This document shows positions 1-4,786 of a stretch of 5,733 nt of DNA, in pieces; the stretch's first letter is position 1, and the number at the start of each line of letters is the position of its first letter. The stretch is from Deltaproteobacteria bacterium UBA3076 (GTDB lineage Bacteria > Desulfobacterota > Dissulfuribacteria > Dissulfuribacterales > UBA3076). The notes under the pieces were generated by a model. The model was not told the DNA's origin and did not search any database. It worked only from the letters and a program-made list of their open reading frames with translations. A program made the translations under genes and the position numbers. The stretch spans positions 1 through 5,733 of the forward strand of contig DFBQ01000119.1 of the NCBI GenBank assembly GCA_002367355.1, written 5' to 3'.

Positions 1-2
1 AC

Positions 3-50
3 AAAATGAAGGATGCCCAATTTATTGAGAAATTAGCTGTCAATATTTAA
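3..50 (+). CDS. Possible 3' end of an upstream gene (partial)
   Basis: A frame open from the left edge reads KMKDAQFIEKLAVNI and stops at TAA (48-50). It has the composition of an ordinary C-terminus and lies on the same strand as kdsD, so it may be the tail of the preceding gene. Fifteen residues are too few to name a family. Because the window starts here, it could also be a chance open frame; an internal ATG at 6-8 does not by itself make a convincing gene. About 120 bp separate its stop from the preferred kdsD start. Confidence 0.3.
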   Translation, partial: KMKDAQFIEKLAVNI

Positions 51-159
51 AAAAAGCTGAAAATATCAATGTATTCAATTTACAGGACTTGAAGATAGAG
101 ACATTTCCGGAGTACAATGGATTTTGTTTGTGGATGAAAATATCGGAAAGTACAGGCTT

Positions 160-164
160 GAGAG
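160..164 (+). promoter_or_regulatory. Ribosome binding site that favours the kdsD start at 170
   Basis: GAGAG lies 5 bases upstream of ATG 170. The alternative starts are less well served: TTG 89 has AGGA only one base away, and ATG 134 has its nearest purine-rich stretch (GGAG, 109-112) about 21 bases away. Homology also favours 170. Confidence 0.5.
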
Positions 165-169
165 ATCTT

Positions 170-1183
170 ATGGAAAACAAAAATTCATTGTTGCTTGATG
201 AGGATATTGATTCTATCCTTCCTGCTGCCAAGGATGTTATTGAAATTGAGATGGCAGGGATCAAGCGGGTTAGAGACCATCTGGACGAGGGCTTTGTAAA
301 GGCCATTAAACTGCTGCTTAAAACCAAAGGCCGGGTAGTAGTAACAGGAATAGGTAAGTCCGGACTTGTCGGCAGAAAGATTACCGCAACCTTGGCCAGT
401 ACGGGTACTCCTGCCATGTTTCTCCATCCGGTGGAGGCTGTGCACGGTGATCTGGGCATGGTTACCAAAGATGATATCATAATTGCCCTCTCAAATAGCG
501 GAGAGACCCAGGAACTCAGGAATTTGATACCTGCTTTCAGAAACAGGGGAATTCCTGTAATCGCGCTAACCGGCAACAGAGAGTCAACCCTTGCCAGGAC
601 CAGCGAGGCAATAATCGACACAGGGGTTGACAGAGAGGCCTGCTCCCTCGGACTGGCCCCTACTGCCAGCACTACAGCAACTCTGGCTGCCGGTGATGCT
701 TTGGCAGTGGTCCTCCTTAAGATGCGGCGATTCAATGAAGAGGATTTCAGGAAAAATCATCCTGCCGGAACCCTGGGTGATAGGCTCAGAGTTCATGTGC
801 GAGAGGTGATGATCACCGGGACTGATATCCCGCTTGCGCGACCAGGGACTATTATGCCAGAAATCCTTAAGGAAATGGACCTTAAGCGTTTGGGTTCAGT
901 GTTGGTACTTGACGGCGAGGAATCAGTAGTTGGGATTGTAACAGATGGTGACTTGAGAAGGGTGCTGATTAATATGGGAGACCTGTCAGAAAAGGTTGTG
1001 GAGCAGGTGATGACCAGAAATCCCAAAAGCGTTTCTCCCGAAGCCCTTGCGGCAGACGCCCTCGCCCTTATGGAAAAGCACCTGATCACAGTATTGCCTG
1101 TTGTTGAAACAAATGGACAACTGGTTGGAGTGATACACCTCCATGATCTTCTGGGTAAAGGTGAATTCAGGTTTGTTGTTTAG
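170..1183 (+). CDS. kdsD: D-arabinose-5-phosphate isomerase (KdsD/KpsF/GutQ family)
   Basis: This cytoplasmic enzyme interconverts ribulose 5-phosphate and arabinose 5-phosphate, the first committed step to Kdo for lipopolysaccharide. The 337-residue product has an N-terminal SIS sugar-isomerase domain (about residues 40-190) and two C-terminal CBS domains (about 210-330). Visible motifs are GIGKSG (60-65), HGDLGMV (92-98), SNSGET (108-113) and GLAPTASTTAT (161-171). K63, H92, E115, E156 and H197 line up at a constant offset of +4 with the residues known to matter in E. coli KdsD (K59, H88, E111, E152, H193), so the enzyme should be active. An upstream TTG at 89 would add 27 residues with no counterpart in the family (E. 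coli KdsD has 328 residues), so ATG 170 is preferred; ATG 134 is a second alternative. ssb follows 43 bp downstream. GutQ or KpsF paralogues share this architecture, so the exact paralogue is less certain than the reaction. Confidence 0.93.
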   Translation: MENKNSLLLDEDIDSILPAAKDVIEIEMAGIKRVRDHLDEGFVKAIKLLLKTKGRVVVTGIGKSGLVGRKITATLASTGTPAMFLHPVEAVHGDLGMVTKDDIIIALSNSGETQELRNLIPAFRNRGIPVIALTGNRESTLARTSEAIIDTGVDREACSLGLAPTASTTATLAAGDALAVVLLKMRRFNEEDFRKNHPAGTLGDRLRVHVREVMITGTDIPLARPGTIMPEILKEMDLKRLGSVLVLDGEESVVGIVTDGDLRRVLINMGDLSEKVVEQVMTRNPKSVSPEALAADALALMEKHLITVLPVVETNGQLVGVIHLHDLLGKGEFRFVV

Positions 1184-1212
1184 TGTAGTATCAGTCAAAG
1201 CTTATAACTGAA

Positions 1213-1219
1213 AGGGGGA
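1213..1219 (+). promoter_or_regulatory. Strong ribosome binding site of ssb
   Basis: AGGGGGA ends 7 bases before ATG 1227, a near-ideal Shine-Dalgarno sequence and spacing. It is the strongest in the window among the complete genes, as suits an abundant protein. Confidence 0.7.
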
Positions 1220-1226
1220 TAAACAC

Positions 1227-1631
1227 ATGGCAAGGGGCCTTAATAAGGTTTTGCTCATTGGGCGCTTGGGAGCGGATCCGGAAATACGTTATACCTCTGA
1301 TGGAACGGCAGTAGCTAATTTCAGTATGGCCACAAATCGTCCAATAAAACGTGGGGACCAGTGGGAAGAGGAGACAGATTGGCACAGGATTGTGGCCTGG
1401 AGAAGACTTGCGGAAGTATGTGGCGAGTATCTGAGAAAGGGAAGCAATGTCTTTGTGGAAGGCCAGCTCAGGACCCGGTCCTGGGAGGACAGAGATGGGA
1501 ACAAGCGGTGGACTACAGAAGTGGTTGCCAAGGACATGATGATGTTGGATTCCAAAGGAGACAGGGCCTCGGAAACAGGAACAGATCTTGAGCCGCCACA
1601 ACCGCCGATAGAGGACGACGTTCCTTTTTGA
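1227..1631 (+). CDS. ssb: Single-stranded DNA-binding protein
   Basis: SSB coats single-stranded DNA during replication, recombination and repair, and recruits partners through its C-terminal tip. The 134-residue product opens with the family signature (GLNKVLLIGRLGADPEIRY, residues 4-22). It continues through an OB fold to about residue 108, with the conserved TDWHRIV (50-56), in which W52 matches the base-stacking W54 of E. coli SSB, and EYLRKGS plus VEGQLRTRSW. A short proline-containing linker (about 111-128) leads to the canonical acidic tip EDDVPF (129-134). E. coli SSB has 178 residues; the difference is almost all linker, so this is a short-linker SSB and not a truncation. The stop codon TGA (1629-1631) overlaps the TTG start proposed for the next gene, and kdsD ends 43 bp upstream. 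Confidence 0.96.
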   Translation: MARGLNKVLLIGRLGADPEIRYTSDGTAVANFSMATNRPIKRGDQWEEETDWHRIVAWRRLAEVCGEYLRKGSNVFVEGQLRTRSWEDRDGNKRWTTEVVAKDMMMLDSKGDRASETGTDLEPPQPPIEDDVPF

Positions 1632-2812
1632 TATCCCCTTTGGCGCGAAGCAGACGGAATTCTGAGGTCCACGGTCTAGATAGGCTATTTGAAAAAGCCC
1701 TCAAAAGTGGTCTCTTCCCTGGGGCCATACTGACAGTAGCAATTGGCGGAGGAGTTGTGTTTGAGGCAGCCTGGGGTGGGGTCACCCATGTTCCCTGGTC
1801 TACAAGGGTCAGTCCCGGTACGGTCTACGATCTTGCATCCCTTACCAAACCCCTTGCGGTTGCGCTTTCTGTCATGGCCTTGATAGAAAGGGGTAAATTA
1901 CACCTTGATGACACTCTGGAGTCATTTCTCTCCGAAGTACCGTTGGACAAAATTCAAATATCTATCCGTCATCTTTTAGGCCATACATCCGGGCTTCCAG
2001 CCTACAGACCATTTTATAAGGAATTAATTCACCTGGCGCCTGATTTCCGGCTCTTGGAAATGAAAAAACTCGTCCTGGCCGAACCCCTGGTATCTCCCCC
2101 TGGAACACAGGCCATATATAGCGACCTTGGGTTTATGCTCCTCGGCTGGATAATAGAGAACCTCACAGGTAAATGCCTGGCAGATGCTGCACAAGAGTTG
2201 GTGTTTGAACCTTTAAATGTAAAAGGTCTATATTTTCCCTTGACAAGCACCCTGGCAATTGGGCAAATCTCCACTGGGCCGCCTTTGACAAAGGTGGAAA
2301 GAGAGGATTTAAGAGGTAGGTGTTGCAATGGGCTTGTAGCGCCTACAGAGGTATGTCCATTCAGGAAAAGGGTTGTCTGTGGCGAGGTCCACGACCTGAA
2401 TGCCTGGGTTGTCGGGGGAGTTTCAGGCCATGCCGGTCTTTTCGGAACCGCAGGATCAGTGGCAAAACTCCTCCTGAGACTCCTCGATATTTATAAGGGC
2501 AGAGGCAATGTCCCTAATTTTCCAAAAGGACTCCTTCAGGAATTTTGGCGTATTCAAGGTTCTGACACCGGCAGCACCTGGGCCCTTGGTTTTGACACTC
2601 CATCTCCGGCCGGCTCCAGTGCAGGCAGCAGTTTTTCTTCTCGAAGTATAGGTCACTTGGGCTTTACAGGCGCATCCTTCTGGATGGACCTGGAGCATGA
2701 GATGTTGGTCGTACTCCTTGCCAACCGCACTTTTCCAAAGGCCGACAGAGAGAGTCAGGCCGAAATGCGCCAATTTCGGCCTTTGCTTCATGATTTGGCC
2801 AGGGAGATTTAG
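1628..2812 (+). CDS. Serine hydrolase, beta-lactamase/class C penicillin-binding protein fold
   Basis: The 394-residue product is a member of the beta-lactamase family (PF00144 type) that includes AmpC, DD-peptidases and esterases. The nucleophile motif SxxK is S71-L-T-K74 (in DLASLTKP), followed by HLLGHTSGLP (115-124). The second motif is Y164-S-D166, in place of the YxN of AmpC. Then come GEVHDLNA (252-259), GGVSGHAGLFGTA (263-275) and the third motif H343-L-G-F-T-G348, the equivalent of KTG. VVLLANRTFP near residue 361 is typical of the subgroup related to Bacillus YbbE and E. coli YfeW. No signal peptide is evident, so it is probably cytoplasmic and could act on murein fragments or small esters; the substrate is unknown and antibiotic resistance should not be inferred. 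The next in-frame Met is residue 83, beyond the catalytic Ser, so a non-ATG start is required: TTG 1628 overlaps the ssb TGA as TTGA, consistent with translational coupling. TTG 1640 is the alternative. Confidence 0.85.
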   Translation: MISPLARSRRNSEVHGLDRLFEKALKSGLFPGAILTVAIGGGVVFEAAWGGVTHVPWSTRVSPGTVYDLASLTKPLAVALSVMALIERGKLHLDDTLESFLSEVPLDKIQISIRHLLGHTSGLPAYRPFYKELIHLAPDFRLLEMKKLVLAEPLVSPPGTQAIYSDLGFMLLGWIIENLTGKCLADAAQELVFEPLNVKGLYFPLTSTLAIGQISTGPPLTKVEREDLRGRCCNGLVAPTEVCPFRKRVVCGEVHDLNAWVVGGVSGHAGLFGTAGSVAKLLLRLLDIYKGRGNVPNFPKGLLQEFWRIQGSDTGSTWALGFDTPSPAGSSAGSSFSSRSIGHLGFTGASFWMDLEHEMLVVLLANRTFPKADRESQAEMRQFRPLLHDLAREI

Positions 2813-2827
2813 GAATTTGGTGATTTG
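2812..2827 (+). repeat. Two copies of an 8-bp repeat (GTGATTTG type) next to the hydrolase stop
   Basis: GGAATTTG followed by GTGATTTG abuts the 109-bp palindrome. The 15-base stretch 2815-2829 is the exact reverse complement of part of the tandem array inside cca (for example 3373-3387). The repeats begin at the last base of the hydrolase stop codon TAG (2810-2812). Confidence 0.6.
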
Positions 2828-2936
2828 GTAAGCGTTCACAGGGCACCGCATCTGCTTTGTTGTCGGGCACTTGAAGTACAGGGAGTACGTCTGCGTACCC
2901 TCCGCCTCGCATCTGCAGCACCCTGTAAACGCTTAC
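2828..2936. repeat. 109-bp imperfect palindromic intergenic element
   Basis: The ends GTAAGCGTTCACAGGG (2828-2843) and CCCTGTAAACGCTTAC (2921-2936) are inverted repeats matching at 15 of 16 positions. The similarity continues inward at lower identity: the left arm has CACCGCATCTGC, and the reverse complement of the right arm has TGCTGCAGATGC. The centre has its own small hairpin, GTACG (2885-2889), loop TCTG, CGTAC (2894-2898). As RNA or cruciform DNA the whole unit can fold into one long stem. No U-rich tract follows, so it is not a standard intrinsic terminator. Its form suggests a dispersed palindromic (REP/MITE-like) sequence. No protein is supported here; the antisense open frames crossing it are by-products of the repeat. 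Confidence 0.8.
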
Positions 2937-2960
2937 TAGTTCTGTAGGTTGTGGTAAAAT
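2933..2960 (+). promoter_or_regulatory. Weak candidate promoter before cca
   Basis: TAAAAT (2955-2960) resembles a -10 box, with TTACTA (2933-2938) 16 bases upstream as a poor -35 box that lies partly in the right arm of the palindrome. It is one of few AT-rich stretches in this gap, but the match is weak and may be chance. Confidence 0.2.
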
Positions 2961-2975
2961 GGGCGTTGTAATCCC

Positions 2976-4472
2976 GTGAACGGTTATGATTACATTATAG
3001 AAATGCATCCTGTTTTAAAAGAGCTTGAAATCCTGTCTTCTTCCAGGGAAGCCTATGTGGCTGGTGGGCCAGTGAGAGACTGGCTCCTGGGCAGGAAGGT
3101 GCTGGATCTTGATCTTGTAGTGCCGGATGGTGCTATCGCCCTTGCCCGGCGTTTTGCCCAAAGTACAACAGGACACTTTGTCATGCTGGATGAGAAGGAA
3201 GGGGTGGCAAGGGTTGTCTGTAAGGATTTTGTTCTGGATTTCAGTCAGTACAGAGATACGGCCAATAACATCGAGGAGGACCTGTGCCAGCGGGACTTCA
3301 CCATAAATGCCATGGCACTAGCGCTGTCTTCAGCCCTGCCTTTACTCGATAAAGTTCCAGCTCTATCCAATCACCAAATCACCAAATCACCAAATCACCA
3401 AATCATAGACCCTACAGGAGGTCTTGCAGACCTTGATAATCGAATAATAAGGGCAATTTCTAAGAAAAACCTTAAATCTGATCCTATAAGGCTTCTTAGA
3501 GCCTACCGCTTCAGATCCCAACTGGATTTTGAGATAGAGCAGCGAACAAGGGATTACATCAGGGACCTGTCAGGTTCTATAGACTCGGTTGCGTCAGAGC
3601 GTGTTAGTCACGAACTAGGGCTGATCATGGAGTCAGTGAGGGCCGGCAGGACACTCCATGAGATGGTTCAGGTCAGGTTGCTGCAGGTACTTATACCTGA
3701 AATCAACCCTATGGAAGGTATGCCTCAGCCAGGTTATCACCATCTGGATGTCCTTGGTCACAGCCTTGCGGCGGTTGATGCCATGGAGGATCTTATTGCC
3801 GAGCCCTGCAATAAATTTTTCCCGTGTGAGCCCATGGAGCACTGGATTGCTGAAAATAGTGCTAGAATGTCTGATCTTAAGTGGGCGGCTTTTCTTCATG
3901 ACATCGGCAAGCCGGCCTGCAAGGGGGAAAAACAGGGACGCACTACCTTTTACCGCCACGATCATGTTGGATCAGACATGGTTCTGGCAATAGGGAAGCG
4001 TCTTCGTTGGCCCAAACAGGAAACTATATTTGTAGCCAAGATGGTAAGGCTTCACATGCGCCCATTTCAGCTCCTGAAAGATCTCAGACAAGGAGGACCC
4101 ACTAAACGGGCCATGAGGCGACTTCTTGCGGAAACCGGCGCTGATTACCCGGCCCTCTTTCTTCTTGCCATGGCTGACAGCATGTCCGGCTGTGGACCGC
4201 TTAAGCCATTAGAGCTTGATGCAGAACTGGCCAGGCTGTGGAAAAAAGTACACTCTTTTTATCAGGATTGGCTAAAGCCGGTAAAGATGCGGCCCCGGCT
4301 CCTTACAGGCCATGATCTTCAAAGGATCTTTGAGCTATCTCCTGGGCCATTGATAGGCAAATCTCTTGATGCCCTGGAAGAGGCCCAGATGGAAGGGGTA
4401 ATCAGTACCAGGGACGAGGCCGTGAGTTGGCTGAAAGCCTGGCTTGATTCTGATGAGGGTACCGGGGTATAA
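2976..4472 (+). CDS. cca: Class II tRNA nucleotidyltransferase / poly(A) polymerase family with HD domain
   Basis: Enzymes of this family add CCA, or CC or A alone, to tRNA 3' ends, or act as poly(A) polymerases. The 498-residue product has the nucleotidyltransferase motif GGPVRD (30-35) with D44-L-D46 as metal-binding carboxylates. Next are QRDFTINAMAL (105-115), DPTGGLADL (145-153), the nucleotide-selecting motif D169-P-I-R172 followed by LLRAYRF, and a neck helix with SERVSHEL (207-214). A C-terminal HD domain shows HH (255-256), H262, H308-D309 in FLHDIGKPA, and H328/H330. Between INAMAL and DPTGG is an unusual low-complexity insertion containing SNHQITKSPNHQI (131-143), encoded by an 8-bp tandem repeat. 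The GTG start at 2976 has no clear ribosome binding site; ATG 3003 (residue 10) also keeps all motifs. Known relatives in Geobacter split CC- and A-addition between two proteins, so the exact activity cannot be fixed from this sequence alone. The stop codon lies inside the inverted-repeat element that follows. Confidence 0.88.
   Translation: MNGYDYIIEMHPVLKELEILSSSREAYVAGGPVRDWLLGRKVLDLDLVVPDGAIALARRFAQSTTGHFVMLDEKEGVARVVCKDFVLDFSQYRDTANNIEEDLCQRDFTINAMALALSSALPLLDKVPALSNHQITKSPNHQIIDPTGGLADLDNRIIRAISKKNLKSDPIRLLRAYRFRSQLDFEIEQRTRDYIRDLSGSIDSVASERVSHELGLIMESVRAGRTLHEMVQVRLLQVLIPEINPMEGMPQPGYHHLDVLGHSLAAVDAMEDLIAEPCNKFFPCEPMEHWIAENSARMSDLKWAAFLHDIGKPACKGEKQGRTTFYRHDHVGSDMVLAIGKRLRWPKQETIFVAKMVRLHMRPFQLLKDLRQGGPTKRAMRRLLAETGADYPALFLLAMADSMSGCGPLKPLELDAELARLWKKVHSFYQDWLKPVKMRPRLLTGHDLQRIFELSPGPLIGKSLDALEEAQMEGVISTRDEAVSWLKAWLDSDEGTGV
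3367..3406 (+). repeat. Five-unit 8-bp tandem repeat (CAAATCAC) inside cca
   Basis: Three perfect CAAATCAC units (3375-3398) are flanked by CCAATCAC (3367-3374) and CAAATCAT (3399-3406). Because 8 is not a multiple of 3, the encoded peptide repeats every 24 bp (NHQITKSP). The same unit occurs in reverse orientation at 2812-2829. Gain or loss of a single unit would shift the frame of cca; three units would be neutral. Confidence 0.9.
4456..4468 (+). repeat. Left 13-bp direct repeat flanking the inverted-repeat element
   Basis: AGGGTACCGGGGT lies in the last codons of cca and matches 4772-4784 at 12 of 13 positions (A versus G at the sixth base). It sits exactly outside the terminal inverted repeat, as a target-site duplication would. 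Confidence 0.65.
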
Positions 4473-4508
4473 GCACTGACTTAAGCTGTGGTTTTAGGGT
4501 AATTTCGG

Positions 4509-4514
4509 TATAAT
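4509..4514 (+). promoter_or_regulatory. Perfect TATAAT candidate -10 box within the element
   Basis: TATAAT is preceded at 16 bases by TGTGGT (4487-4492), a poor -35 box. If active it would transcribe the short reading frame and then the radical SAM gene. The region is AT-rich, so a chance match is quite possible. Confidence 0.25.
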
Positions 4515-4556
4515 TTTTGGGTCTCGGGAATGATTTCTGAAATATTTGGAAAAACA

Positions 4557-4579
4557 AATATCGAATATCGAACAAGGAA
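4557..4579. repeat. Internal inverted repeat, left arm
   Basis: This 23-base arm starts AATATCGAATATCG and ends AACAAGGAA. It pairs with 4707-4729 at 22 of 23 positions, and the odd position would be a G-U pair in RNA. Its AAGGA (4574-4578) is correctly spaced (8 bases) to serve as ribosome binding site for the ATG at 4587. Confidence 0.85.
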
Positions 4580-4586
4580 CCGCAGA

Positions 4587-4679
4587 ATGTCGAAGGAAGG
4601 TAAAACCTTTGATCTCGAAGATCCTTTGATAGATTTTGCAGTTCGAATAATCCGTATAATAGAATCTCTGCCAAACTAA
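4587..4679 (+). pseudogene. Truncated remnant of a four-helix-bundle (23S rRNA IVS / S23-type) protein gene
   Basis: ATG 4587 opens a 30-residue frame beginning MSKEGKTF and continuing DLEDPLIDFAVRIIRIIES-LPN before TAA (4677-4679). The pattern DLE-x(2)-LIDFAVRIIR-x(2)-ESLPN is what I recognise as the N-terminal helix of one subgroup of four-helix-bundle proteins (PF05635/TIGR02436 type, about 115-130 residues), where LPNT-K-x-G normally follows. A different frame just past the stop reads TKGQE, hinting at a small indel, but the following bases run straight into the right inverted-repeat arm, so the three remaining helices are missing. The recognition rests on about 20 residues and memory of the family. 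It is likely a non-functional relic, although a small expressed peptide cannot be excluded because the ribosome binding site is intact. Confidence 0.55.
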
Positions 4680-4706
4680 GGGGCAAGAAAACTTCATGAT
4701 TCGAAA

Positions 4707-4729
4707 TTCCTTGTTCGATATTTGATATT
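4707..4729. repeat. Internal inverted repeat, right arm
   Basis: This arm starts TTCCTTGTTCGATATT and is complementary to 4557-4579 at 22 of 23 positions. It begins only 27 bases after the stop of the truncated reading frame, so the two arms enclose that frame almost exactly. Confidence 0.85.
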
Positions 4730-4771
4730 CATGGGTCAATGAACTGAGTTGCCGTTTAAGTCAGCGCTTAT

Positions 4772-4784
4772 AGGGTGCCGGGGT
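4772..4784 (+). repeat. Right 13-bp direct repeat, also the translation-initiation region of the radical SAM gene
   Basis: AGGGTGCCGGGGT matches 4456-4468 at 12 of 13 positions and ends two bases before ATG 4787. Its AGGG (4772-4775) and GGGG (4780-4783) are the only ribosome-binding candidates for the downstream gene. Confidence 0.65.
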
Positions 4785-4786
4785 TG

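Larger units (their letters stand above)
4469..4771. mobile_element. 303-bp nested inverted-repeat element (MITE-like), probably inserted at the 3' end of cca
   Basis: The terminal inverted repeats ATAAGCACTGACTTAAGC (4469-4486) and GTTTAAGTCAGCGCTTAT (4754-4771) match at 16 of 18 positions. A second inverted pair lies inside (4557-4579 with 4707-4729), and near-identical 13-bp direct repeats flank the whole. It encodes no transposase, so any movement would need help from elsewhere. Its only coding trace is a short reading frame at 4587-4679 resembling a four-helix-bundle protein N-terminus. The left end supplies the cca stop codon TAA (4470-4472). This element accounts for nearly all of the gap between cca and the radical SAM gene. 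That it is a non-autonomous mobile element is inference from structure; a fixed regulatory or recombinogenic palindrome is the alternative. Confidence 0.6.

Noticed and set aside
25..53. Promoter before kdsD (TTGAGA with TAAAAA)
   Set aside because: The -35-like match is fair, but the -10 is part of a homopolymeric A run and the site overlaps the possible upstream coding tail; too weak to annotate.
89..169. N-terminal extension of kdsD from TTG 89
   Set aside because: The 27 extra residues have no family counterpart, and AGGA is only one base from the TTG; ATG 170 fits both homology and ribosome-binding spacing.
40..735. 231-residue antisense open frame over kdsD
   Set aside because: It lies opposite a gene with intact catalytic residues and shows no recognisable domain, so it is a shadow of that gene's codon pattern.
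2828..2936. Intrinsic terminator
   Set aside because: The stem is long, but no run of T follows the right arm and the loop region is far larger than in a standard terminator.
2664..3008. Antisense open frame across the palindrome and hydrolase 3' end
   Set aside because: Its sequence is generated by the palindrome and the 8-bp repeat; no domain or ribosome binding site supports it.
3367..3406. CRISPR-like array
   Set aside because: The units are 8 bp, directly adjacent and without spacers, which is a simple tandem repeat.
4655..4660. Second TATAAT in the element
   Set aside because: It falls within codons of the relic frame, and the nearest -35-like TTGCAG is only 13 bases away, too close.
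4402..4739. Two antisense open frames over the cca-radical SAM gap
   Set aside because: They translate the inverted-repeat element on the minus strand and resemble no protein; the plus-strand relic explains the only coding signal.
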